DNA of 64,000 nt, taken from contig CM057058.1 in NCBI GenBank assembly GCA_029945375.1, positions 248,001 through 312,000 on the forward strand, read 5' to 3'. Made by a program: the position numbers and the translations under genes. Of this stretch, positions 22,630 through 32,750 are shown one piece after another. The stretch is from Agaricus subrufescens. Taxonomy: Eukaryota; Basidiomycota; Agaricomycetes; Agaricales; Agaricaceae. Each line of letters starts with the position of its first letter. The stretch's first letter is position 1. The notes beneath the pieces are model-generated. The model saw only the letters and a program-made list of their open reading frames with translations, made no database searches and was not told where the DNA came from.

Positions 22630-23230
22630 TGACAACCGCACACTGACTGCACAGGTAAGAAGACAGGGACGCGCTTGGCGCGATCCGACCGCTTTTGTTG
22701 CTCTGACCTTACCACTTGGGAGTTCCCATCAAAGAATTTCCATTCCCAACCCTGACACGGCGGACAATTAGCTGTCAAATGGAGATAAGGGGTTTGATGT
22801 CAAGCGGTTTGTCAGATCGTCGGCAACCGTTGATGCGTCATGTCACAGGTGTGACGTGGATCCTCCTAGCATATATTAGACTACTTACCTAGAGTTAGTA
22901 TAGGAAAGACAACAGGTATCAGTGCATGTATCGTATCTGGAAGTCCTTGTAACAGCCATAAGGCCCCTACATTGGCTCATTCATATCACTCGATTTGTGA
23001 AGCGTGACAGATGAGGTAATTGACTCCTGATTTGACGCATCAGTATTGTACCACTTGACATCAAACCCGCTACCTCCATTTGACAACTGTTTGTCCGCCG
23101 TGTGATCATGCAGTTATTCTTGACAGACCTATCCGGACTATTCAATCACTGAGAACTTCACCGCTTCCCACAAGGCGACAACATTCCAATCTCTTCAACA
23201 TCATTGATCAATCGAGGACCCCATTAACAG
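22630..23230. repeat. Dispersed repeat fragment, copy 2 (interrupted by a 347-bp element)
   Basis: Homologous to 18775-19010 in both halves (22630-22755 and 23103-23230). The interruption at 22756-23102 is the inverted-repeat element described separately. Confidence 0.7.
22756..23102. mobile_element. 347-bp inverted-repeat transposable element (MITE) with 3-bp target duplication
   Basis: The element starts CACGGCGGACAA and ends TTGTCCGCCGTG. The inverted repeats extend about 50 bp with few mismatches: left end ...TGTCAAATGGAG...GGGTTTGATGTCAAG, right end its reverse complement. TGA is duplicated on either side (22753-22755 and 23103-23105). The related sequence at 18900-18915 carries a single TGA and no insert, so the empty site is visible in the same window. 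There is no coding capacity. The CAC-type terminus and 3-bp target duplication point to a nonautonomous element of the CACTA-like superfamily; PIF/Harbinger also makes 3-bp duplications, usually TWA. Confidence 0.88.
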
Positions 23231-23805
23231 AGAACCGCATCTTGCTTTGACTGTTCCATAGAAGGGCTTGAGTATTATCGTCATCATCAACATCGAGCGG
23301 CAGCCGACTAGGTCGGTTTCATCAATTGTTCATGTGACTACGCAGTGAGTGGTGGTTCTTGTTGTAAAACTGGAATAAGCCTGATCAAGCTATATCATTT
23401 TGCCTGTTCTAAAGATTAGATGCTATCGTATTAGTCCTTGGTCCTTGGAGTCATGATCGGGTAGGATCAGGCAGTCTGATCACGGGGATCAGAAATCGTA
23501 AGGGATCGCCATAGGATCAGGCCAATTTTGATTTTCCAACATTTATTAGTACTGCCACTCTGACATCTACTCAGTCACTGTAATTCTGAACTTCTCAGGT
23601 CCCCGTGGTACCGCAGCGTTGTAGCCAGATGTAACTTGATGCAGATGCGATACAAAATCGACCATTGGAGCCCATCATAGAACAAAGATCATATATGTAG
23701 TATCCTTCTCATACCATCTCATCAGACTCGGGTGTAAATGGAGCCATGGACCACATTTGAATATCAAAGAACCTCAGAAGGTAGTTCATGTTTCTCCCAT
23801 TTTAC

Positions 23806-23811
23806 TATAAA
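23806..23811 (+). promoter_or_regulatory. TATA box of array gene 4
   Basis: TATAAA, 45 bp before the ATG at 23856, with the shared motif AAGGTAGTTCAT near 23779. Confidence 0.7.
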
Positions 23812-23855
23812 AGCAGTTATTCAAAGCAACTAACCTATACAAGAAATCCGTTCAT

Positions 23856-25471
23856 ATGACAGACTCTGCTACAACCCTCTCGACAGCTGAGGAACTCGTG
23901 AAACTAATTCAAGCATCTAATAATTTTGCTGTACGTCCCTTCCCAAGCTCTCCTGTAACCCTCTTCAACGCCACTTACGAGGTTGATCTCGTAGTATGCT
24001 AACAGTAGGCCCTCCGTTACCCCGCGAAGTTAGAGGCATACCTGACTTAAGTTTGAACGTTAGTGGCTGCCTTGACAATTATAGTCTGTACATGCGATTA
24101 TCTGGCGGGCCTATTCAAACTCAAGCGAATCATTCTACCAGTGTTTCGATTGGCTCCTGAACCTTGACCCCGAAACCAATCTGGTCTGGAACGCCGAAGG
24201 AATAACAATGAAAGTAGTGTATCTACTTGCGCGTTATCCGCCCATTGCTTACAGTATTGCGATCTCGTTCTGTGAGTATAATCCAGTATGTTGAGCCTTT
24301 GAAAGGGATGTGATACTCCATTTTAGATCCTATCGGAAAGTATACTGTTTCGGGATGCATACTTTCGTACGAAATTAGCGGAAGTGCGCCACCACGTTGT
24401 GTCAATTATTAATATTGTTTGACTCTGGCTAGTATCTTTCTTGATCGTTCAGCTCTGTGCTGATTGTAAGTGAGATCTTCATACCGAATGTACATCGTGT
24501 GCCCTGACAAGAAGTATTAGTGGTCCTAATGATTCGAACGTGGGCTGTCTGGGCTAAAGGAAAGTATATCACATATTTTTTATTTGGACTGTATGCCGTA
24601 GCAGTTGTCTTGGTTATTGGGCTATATTCAACATCCCTAAAGTATACGCACCGTAAGTCTTATTGAGCGTGAATGTCTTGTACAGAAATTTCAATTTCTC
24701 TTTTTTTAGACTTTATCTTGCCCAGCCCTTTGCATGGATGCTACCCGAGATTTGATAGTATATATCTGCCTACTGCATTTGTAGTTCATACTGTCTTCGA
24801 TGCAGGTAAGTCGACTCGGTCCTGCGAATTCTTGGAACGTTTTCAACATCATTATAGTTGTTCTTGTTTTGATGCTAATTCGAGGAGTATCACTCTGTGA
24901 GTACGATCAGGATTTCCAGCATAAAATTTAACAAACGAGTTACAAACAGACTGGTGGGGAAAAGATTCCGCTCTCTTCCGAATAATCTATAGGGATGGTT
25001 GGTACCTTGTCTCTCGAGGCTCTCACCTTGCTTACATGACTACATAAAGGAATAAGCTTCTATATATACAGCGCGGGTAAATCAATATTTGTTATCAGTG
25101 TCACAAAGCAGTTATAACGCTAACTTTTTCGACTCTCTGAACCTCACAGTTCTCTCTATTGCGAATGTTATCTTGTTGTTTGGCAAGGTATGCTAGTTCT
25201 ACTTGACACAGTATTACTGGCCTCACCACTGAGATACATCTGTTTGCAGACCCAGCACAGCGTATTGCTCTTATTGTAAGTGTAAACCAGCGTATATCAC
25301 CCTTGACACTAAATTCCGTTCTGAAGGATCGTAGGAGCAGTCAATCCTGTTCTGTCTTGCAGAATAGTATTACACATACGAGGACAATGTGCTGAGCTGC
25401 GAGTTAATGCGTTACCAGGTGGTCGTATGGGCGCTACATACGGTCAAAGAAGCGTAATAGAATATACGTGA
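23856..25471 (+). CDS. DUF6533-type multi-span membrane protein, array gene 4
   Basis: Exon 1 encodes MTDSATTLSTAEELVKLIQA, then the 10-nt exon TATGCTAACA, a 20-nt exon ending ACAATTATA, then CFDWLLNLDPETNLVWNAEG and VVYLLARYPPIAYSIAISF. The signature exon reads VVLMIRTWAVWAKGKYITYF with span LYAVAVVLVIGLYSTSL. Next come FILPSPLHGCYPRFDS, FVVHTVFDAG, VVLVLMLIRGVSL and TIYRDG. The last exon gives IVGAVNPVLSCRIVLHIRGQ and a tail ending RSVIEYT, stop 25469-25471; the tail is two residues longer than in the other three because the usual TGA became TAT. It is closest to array gene 2. Confidence 0.74.
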
Positions 25472-26499
25472 CGATCGTGAGCATTCATGCAATATAAGAA
25501 TTCGACCAGAAGTAACCGAGATCTCAGTTTGGCGAAGTACCGAATTAGACGAGAACACTGGTCGATCAACAGTCGCGGGACGTAGGAAGTCAGAATAGCT
25601 CTTCTAAATATTCAAGTCGCTTAAATATTCTGTAAAAGTCGTGGTATTGATCCACAAGCGGACATTATGCTCCGTATGTTATAAAGTAATGACTTCACGA
25701 TCTTGTTCGAACTCCTCCAAGCTTTACTGGCCTCACCGCTAGTGTTCACAGTCCCGCGAACAAGGCCTTCAAAACAAAATCTTCTATATACATTGAGATA
25801 ATGTAATTCCTTCTCTTCAAGTGATCAACCACCGACCACCGTATCGAGAGCAAATGCATCCATCTATTCCTATCAAACCCATAAAGATATGCCTAAGATA
25901 AACCAACCTGATGCTATAATACATTCTAATAGATAACTTTTAAGATATAACTACATATTCACAAGAAAATGATAAAGTGTACCGAATATTCACAAGAAAA
26001 ATAATAAAAAAACACATTATGCGGAGAATACGAATATATAAGTGAGGGAGGAGGGTAGGGAAAGAGATGAAAGTCAATGCGGACATTGTTTTTTATTTTT
26101 CGGATCGAGACCATGATGATGAACAACTCTCGTTGTTCGAGGGGATAAGTGGAATGCAAGAATGAATGCCAAAACAGGGGAAAAAGAATACAAGAATGAA
26201 AAGAAAAATGTCGATGTCAAAGACAGCAACAACAAAGGGCCGAGGTTTTACCCAGTGTTTTCAGAAAATTTAGCCCATGGATGATGGGCCACGTCAATAC
26301 CAGAGATCGATCACGACATTGATGGAGTAACAACATCGTAAACGGAAGTTGTAACCTTGATGATTATGGATGATTTAAGATTCCACAATGAAGCGAAAGA
26401 AGTTGAAAAGGTTGGTGGGGGCGGGAGGTAAGGGGTAGTATGATCCAAAAAGCCGGAATGACGGGTATAGAATCGTGAAAGTAGACCGAAATCCGTCAT
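25472..26499. other. Intergenic, AT-rich, no supported gene
   Basis: About 1 kb of 3' flank for the last array gene and the minus-strand PPR gene. The stretch 25890-26240 is notably AT-rich with A-runs. Short frames on the minus strand have low-complexity composition and no recognisable family. Confidence 0.5.
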
Positions 26500-29400
26500 C
26501 TACACAACCAACGAGTGATCAACCAGCACACCGCTAATACGGTTGTACACCGCCTCGGGGTATTGCCTATACCGTAAGAATCTCAGTCTCTAACAACAAA
26601 AACAGAGTTGACTAAGGACGAACCGAGCTTTCAATCTCTCCAACAAAGCCATCGCACGATCGCGATGTCCAGCTCCAAGTTCAGCTCTAACCATAGCTTC
26701 CCAAGTCGAAGGCTAGAAGAAACGAACATCAACAAAACTCCAAAGAAAATTATAGAACACAATATCACATACCTCACGATAAACCGGTTCCTTAGCCCCA
26801 ACTGACTTCCCATCCGTAGGATTATGAGGCGCATGATTGTTCGGGGCAGCAACGCCCGTCGGAGGGTCAAGCATGCTCTCAAAGATTTCTCTCGCCTTTT
26901 CCACTTCCCCGTTATTCGCATAACCTTTAATCAAAAAGTTCGCGACATAAGCCGTCATATGAATACCCGCATCAACCATCTTGTTGATATACTCGGGCAC
27001 GAGGTCCATGCGGCGGTGAGATATAATAACGTTGATGATGGATTCGAACACAACGGCGTCAAGGATAGAATAATTGCTACGTGTCGAGGGCGGCGGGATA
27101 GAGTGGAATATTGAAAGAGCTTTCTCCAGATCACGCTGAACGCAACCATAGGCGTTAATGAGACTTGCATAGTGGTTTCCTTGCATGTCGACGCTGGGGT
27201 CATTTTTGAGTTGGTCGAAGGTGGCTTCCATCGCAGAGATATCGATCGGCTCAATACTCCCATAAGCATCGAGGAGCAACTAACAAAAGCGAAAAAAGGT
27301 CAGCCTTCAAGGTCAGGCTCTCTCGACAAAACCACATTACCTTGTAAGTATGAGACGAGGGCTTAACTTTAGCCAGACGCATCCTATCGAAAAACCAGAG
27401 CACCTTCTCCCTATTCGGCTTGATCGTCGTATAAAGTTGCATCATCGTGTTATACGGCGGGACCCTCGGTTTGAAATTCCACTGCGACTCCATCTCCTCA
27501 AACAAATTTTCCGCGCTTTGAATATCTCCAACCCTTGAACAAGCACCAATCAAAGCACCATAAGTGATCGAGCTGGGTTGAACTGTATCCGCTTTCATCT
27601 TGTGGAACAATTCCAGAGCATGATCGGCTTTACGAGCTTTAGCAAGCTTCGAAATGATGTTGTTGTAGAAGTAAATGTTCATCTGGACGTTATGTGCCTG
27701 GGCCTCCTGGTACAATGTCAAAGCGTTCGAAGCGTCGTCGGTGGTGTCTTTGACATTGAGGATAAGAGCTCCATAAGCGTCGGCCGATGGCGCAGCTCCT
27801 TGCTCGAGCATCTTCAGCCTAACAGCGTGCGCAGCGTCCAACTCCCCAAGATGTGCCAGTGCGATAATCATGTTTTCCTCGATGGTAATCCAATTACTCC
27901 TCGCCAACTCTGGATCCGACAACAACCCCTTCACAATCGTCTGGGCAATCGTATAAAGCTCTTTCGCCTTCTCAGCCTCTCCTTGCCTCCCCAAGCTCTG
28001 AATCAACCTCCCAATAACCCTAGGAGCCGGTACACGGTTATTTTCGAATCCATTCTTGATCAGACCGTAAGCCGCGACAACTGGAGCACGATACGTATTG
28101 TGTCTCAACAAATCGTCGATAGCTTTGCTTTGAACAGGGTCGATAACAAAGTTGCCGTAAGATTGCGTTAGCCTTTGCGTGTGTTCGTTGTTGATAACAT
28201 TCTCGGGAGCGTTTTCTAATTTCTGTTCGGCAGCCATGGTTCTGATTTCGTTGCTTCCCTCTAATGCACGTTCGAAAGCCGGTCCGAGATTCTGGAAAAT
28301 GCGAACAGTTTCATCGCCTCCATAAACCAAGATGCAATGACGGATAGTCTTGTTCATCAGACTCGAGGCGATGTCTTCAACTTTGACTTGATACTTGGCC
28401 ATATCGTCAAAGAGACTGAGCATGCCCTCAAAAGCGTATCCACGGACATGGGCGAACCCTCGAGCCGCTTCCGCCGGAGAACGATATGCAACGCGCTCCA
28501 CATTCACAGCCAACCGCAACAATTGTTCCCAATCCTCCGTCGTCATCTCCTTAACCAACGTATCCTTATTCCTTGTGCTGGCATACGCGTGCAAAACACA
28601 TTTCTGCATCTGTCTCGGAATCTCGACGGCCAAATCTCTACCGTATTTCATCAAAGGCAAAATTAGCCCGAAATCCAACGCTTTCCGCTCCATCGAAATC
28701 TGCAACATTCTTTCCTGTGTCCGCCCGAACGCCTCTTGCAAAGCCACCATCAGATTTAGCGACGAATGGTTACTGCGCTCATTATCCTTCATTTCCTGCA
28801 ATAGAGACTTGTGGAAAAACTCATAGGAAGCGAGAGCTTCCTGGTACATCCCTCGAACGATATACTCTCCGACGATTCGAATGGTCATAGTCTTCTTAAT
28901 AACCAACTTCGACATAAGCGGGAAGATTTCCGTCGTCAAGAAACTCAAAGTTTCTTTTGCGAGTTTGTTGGGAACGTCGACTCGGCCCTCGATAGCAGCC
29001 ATATTGACCTTGTATACCAGCATTGGGCCAGTTTGCGAATCCAGTAGAGCACGATCGATGGTAAGAAAGAGTTTGTTGAGTTCGGTTACGTGTCCATGCT
29101 CGGCCAAGACGGTGAGCATAGCATTGATTGCCATCCCGTCCGGTCTGATAGGTTGTTTCGATGGCCAAAAAGAATCCTCCCTTTCGACGCCTTGTTCCAA
29201 CAACCTTTCGAACCAATTCCATGCGGTGGCGATATCATCGGCTCGGATAAAACCGTTCAATATACAAGTGTAGGTGGACGACGCAGGGAGTGGGACATCC
29301 TGAACTCCGAAACCGAGATCCGCAGGTGAGTTCATCATCTGTTCCAAGATATCCACACCCTTGTCCGGTAGACCACAGCGGAAATATGCGTCGATCATGG

Positions 29401-31018
29401 CATTCCAAACGAGGATATGTGACTTCTGGAGATGGAGAGTATGTTGATCAGTCGCGAGATTGCCTTCTCGTCCAGCCGTGTTGTATTCGTGGAAGATCCG
29501 CTCCGCATTGACGATGTCACCCCCATTACCATAAGCCTGGAGCATATATCGATAGTAATAAGGTTGTAGCCTCTTCCATCTGCGAAGAACAAATTGGAAT
29601 ATCTCTTCGGCAAGTTCGAGATTGGAGTGACGGGAACATGTTCGGATTAATTCGAGGTAAACCCTAGGAGTGAGGACGAAAGCATTGACACGGGCGGCAT
29701 GGAACAATGACAAAGCCGTAGCAAAGTTACTCTGGTGCTCTTGAGTTACAGACTCGAGTTTGTACTGGATACCCATATGGGTTTTAACGTCGATACCACC
29801 TCCAATGACAGCTTGGCGGCGGAGAAGCTCATCAATGCCTCTGATCGAGTGCCCCAACTCAAAATCGCGGTCCAACGCGCACAGAAGAAGAGCAGAATAG
29901 GTTCTATCGTCCGGCTGAATGGAGCGGTTGATCATATCATTGTAGAGCTGGATGGCTCCATCAATCGGTTCTCCCGCGCGAGTAGCATAGATAGCATCGA
30001 GGGCGTTGTTGTAATCTTGGGTATCAGGGGACTGGGCAGTAGAACGGAAACGAGCGACGGCTTCGGCAACGATACTGGGATCACCGGACTGTCTGGCCTC
30101 GATGAGATATTCGTACGCGTAAGTTGACGTAGGTAAACCAGGAGATGCAGGATTAGACAGAGGAGTAGCGGAGGTGGATGCAGACTTGGGATTGACGGGG
30201 ATATCATTGATGCGCTCAGAATTGTCGCTTGACAATGCCGAGCTGCTGTGTTGACTTGGAAGCCCCTCCACGGCAGATTGGAGGGAGTCTAGTGATGACT
30301 TGTTCAAATCATCAATGGAAGAAGTTGAGTTCCGGCGAGGACGACGGAGCGGCTGATCATCCTGCACCTCCAATGCAATGCCGGCAGCAGTCGAAAAGTT
30401 TCGCACCGGTGAGGACGGTCGGCTCAAATCGTCAGTGGAAGCGGTAGAATTCCGTCGAGGTCGTGAAGGTGATGGGTCTAAGAGTGCAGGCTGAGACTGC
30501 GCGGCAGCCTCTATTGAAGTGTGTAGAAACCGCGAGCGGCTATGAAGCTGCAGAGTTTTAAGGACGCCCAGCGATTCGGCCGTTGTTAATGTCGCGCTAG
30601 AGCTGCGTATCCGAGTTCGTTTCGATTGTGATTGTGATTGAATTACGACGACACGCCGAGGTGTAGGTTCGTCGTTTTCGTCAGAGGCAAATGAACCATC
30701 GACGTTGGCAGAAACTGCGTTGGCCTGCGAGACCGCTCGGCCGGCAGTCTATCAAGGTTGTCTCTTTGAGAAAAAAAACCACCAACAAAGACAGAACAGA
30801 CATACGTTGAAAGAGTAAAAGCGACTGCTGCCAGTATTATGCTTAGCGCCCCCTGTGCCGGGGCCATGGCCGCCCCAATTTGAGCTCGAGGGGCCATTTC
30901 GTGTGCCGAGATTCGAACCGGTCGAGTGACCGGTCTGCTGGAGGACATTTCGCTGGACAGCCTGGGCGGCCGCCCTGGAGGTAGTGTGAAAGAGGTGGGT
31001 CGCGACTTTTGGGAGCAT
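26500..31018 (-). CDS. Large mitochondrial pentatricopeptide repeat (PPR) protein
   Basis: A predicted organellar RNA-binding protein acting in mitochondrial RNA processing or translation. Exon 1 starts at 31018 (MLPKVATHLFHTTSRAAAQA), an Arg- and Ser-rich, acid-free leader typical of mitochondrial targeting. An intron near 30790-30750 leads to a long exon (about 30750-27300). Its body has many 35-residue PPR-type helical pairs, for example TYSALLLCALDRDFELG, VWNAMIDAYFRCGLPDKG, TYTCILNGFIRADDIATAWN, YNNIISKLAKARKADHALEL, and TYGALIGACSRVGDIQSAEN followed by PYNTMMQLY. Further exons give ASLINAYGCVQRDLEKAL and ANFLIKGYANNGEVEKAREI, then STWEAMVRAELGAGHRDRAM. A last small exon ends YPEAVYNRISGVLVDHSLVV, stop 26500-26502. 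The total is around 1,400 residues. The 3' introns are short and inferred. The exact RNA target cannot be read from sequence. Confidence 0.88.
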
Positions 31019-31195
31019 CGCGGCTCCGGGGAAGGGTTGTCCGACAACGATAAGGGGAAGAAACAGTCGAGAACACGTCGCAAAAATATCCAATAAATAT
31101 CGAATAAACATTTTTCCCATGCCGAACTGACGCGGCATCTCCGCCGGACATTTCCGGGCTGTGGCCCGCCGGATTGTCCTCGTGATGACGTCATA
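31019..31195. promoter_or_regulatory. Promoter region of the PPR gene
   Basis: A 177-bp gap between the stop of the one-span membrane protein and the PPR start codon. No TATA box is seen. Confidence 0.4.
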
Positions 31196-31726
31196 CTACA
31201 TAATCACACGCTCTTTCGTCCGAGTCCGAGCTGGCTGTGGCCGGACGACGCTCATCCAGGCCGACCTCGTCGACACCAGCCCGTCCGAGTTGCAGCTGCC
31301 GACGCTCGAAATCGTTGGGGTGCCCAGCAGTTTCCTCTGTGTCCGGATCGTTACCATGCGGCCCACCAGCTTCGCCTCACTCACCTGACTCTCGGCACTG
31401 CTCAGACTCCCCTTTAGCGGCAACCATTTTCCTCGTCTCTTTCTCGCGTCTCGCGTCCCCACTTCCTCGATTCTCACCACATGGCTCCTGCAACAACTAT
31501 AGCACGCATAGAGCATCACGACTGTCAATGCAAAAATCACAAATCCCAAGGCGATATACGCCCAGACCGATAGATGCGCCAGGGTATGCGAGTGTTTGGT
31601 GATATATCTTTCTGGACGAGGGGGAGAATCGGTTGTCATGTTACGTTTAACGATGTCGAAGAAAGGCGCCATCGTAGGGCGCCTCCTCGTGGGTGTGCTT
31701 GTAAAAGGCGAAAGGGGAGATGTCAT
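31196..31726 (-). CDS. Small single-span membrane protein, unknown function
   Basis: An uninterrupted 176-codon frame. An N-terminal Ser/Thr/Pro/Arg-rich stretch is followed by one clear membrane span (VWAYIALGFVIFALTVVMLY) and a CYSCC cluster just inside it. A basic cytosolic tail follows, with RIEEVGTRDARKRRGKW and a Ser-rich segment (TISSVGSCNSDG). The Cys cluster next to the membrane is a plausible palmitoylation site (inference). No family recognised. It lies on the same strand upstream of the PPR gene. The lack of introns is unusual for this window but fits its size. Confidence 0.6.
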   Translation of the reverse strand: MTSPLSPFTSTPTRRRPTMAPFFDIVKRNMTTDSPPRPERYITKHSHTLAHLSVWAYIALGFVIFALTVVMLYACYSCCRSHVVRIEEVGTRDARKRRGKWLPLKGSLSSAESQVSEAKLVGRMVTIRTQRKLLGTPTISSVGSCNSDGLVSTRSAWMSVVRPQPARTRTKERVIM

Positions 31727-32686
31727 TCGTAGAATACGTGATTAAATACTATCTTGATATTAACACCGGTCAGCCACTCCTCGAGTCACCTCAGGCCCAT
31801 ACCTACTACAGGTGGCTGACGAGGTCGTTGAATGCTATAAATATCTCCGTCACATTTTGGCCAAGTCCGCATCTATCTTCATTATCACAATCCATTTTTG
31901 GCCACTCTAGCGCACTCGAGCGGTCAATCGCTCTCAATATTCTCAGAATGATATTATAAATGACCGTCTGTAGGTTTCACACTACTTGGAGCGAAGCGAT
32001 GAAAACATGGGCGGGACAGCTTGTGCCGAGTTGCTATTATTGTATTATCATTGACAAAACACACCAAACAGCTACGTTCCCACTGATGCCATTGTACTCA
32101 TCAACAGCCAAAGTTGCTATTTCTAGTTCACGTTGGAGCCCTCCTGTCCGCCGACATTCAAAATAAGTATCTAAATAGATAGAGGCAGTCTTCCTTTCCA
32201 AGATGAGACGAACCCTATTCCTGCGCCTTCCTGCCAAAAACAATCTCCGGACTTAACATCAGTTTCACCCTAGTCTTCGACTACTCTAGCGATCTCAGGC
32301 CCCTTGCAGTCGCTCCATATCAAGCATGGCCACAAGCATAGCAGTATCTGACTCTCACTCCAGTACACTCATTCTTCACTCCAATACGCTCATACCCAGA
32401 GTATGCGGAAATGAAAATATGCTATACATCCAAAGCCAATTCAAATTAAACGGAAGGCGATACTAAGAAGCCAGTGTGGTTTTCTGATCCTGCTTCATCG
32501 ACTGATCAAGTCATTACCATGATTGATAGACGCTAAATTTAGAGCCTGATTGTGGCACTTACCTCCCAATCACAGGATCCACCTTAAATAAATCCAATGT
32601 ATTGAAACCACATAAAAAAGCTACCGTGACAGCCGTGGTCTAGGGAAGCCGCTCGGCACTATTCTAAGATTAAGCAAAACTTAACC
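31727..32686. other. Intergenic, no supported gene
   Basis: About 1 kb between divergent genes. It contains GCTATAAATATC near 31834, a TATA-like sequence with no gene behind it, and upstream sequence for the next DUF6533-type gene. Nothing else recognised. Confidence 0.45.
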
Positions 32687-32693
32687 TATAAGA
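32687..32693 (+). promoter_or_regulatory. TATA-like box of cassette copy 1 membrane gene
   Basis: TATAAGA followed by AG, 57 bp before the ATG at 32751. The identical TATAAGAAG stands before the paralogue at 40532. Confidence 0.6.
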
Positions 32694-32750
32694 AGCTGTC
32701 TTGTCGCCTGGCATTACCTCGCCACCTTACCCTTAGACTCCTTCGTTCGC

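Larger units (their letters stand above)
21528..23805. other. Intergenic between array genes 3 and 4: repeats and insertion
   Basis: About 2.3 kb. The stretch 21850-22530 has no match in the other spacers. It is rich in short purine runs and has two poly-A/T tracts (22167-22177 and 22216-22222), so it may be foreign inserted sequence, but I see no terminal repeats or coding motifs. 22630-23230 is the second copy of the dispersed repeat, split by a 347-bp element. 23380-23540 is GATC-rich. From about 23560 the shared upstream flank of the array genes resumes. Confidence 0.5.
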
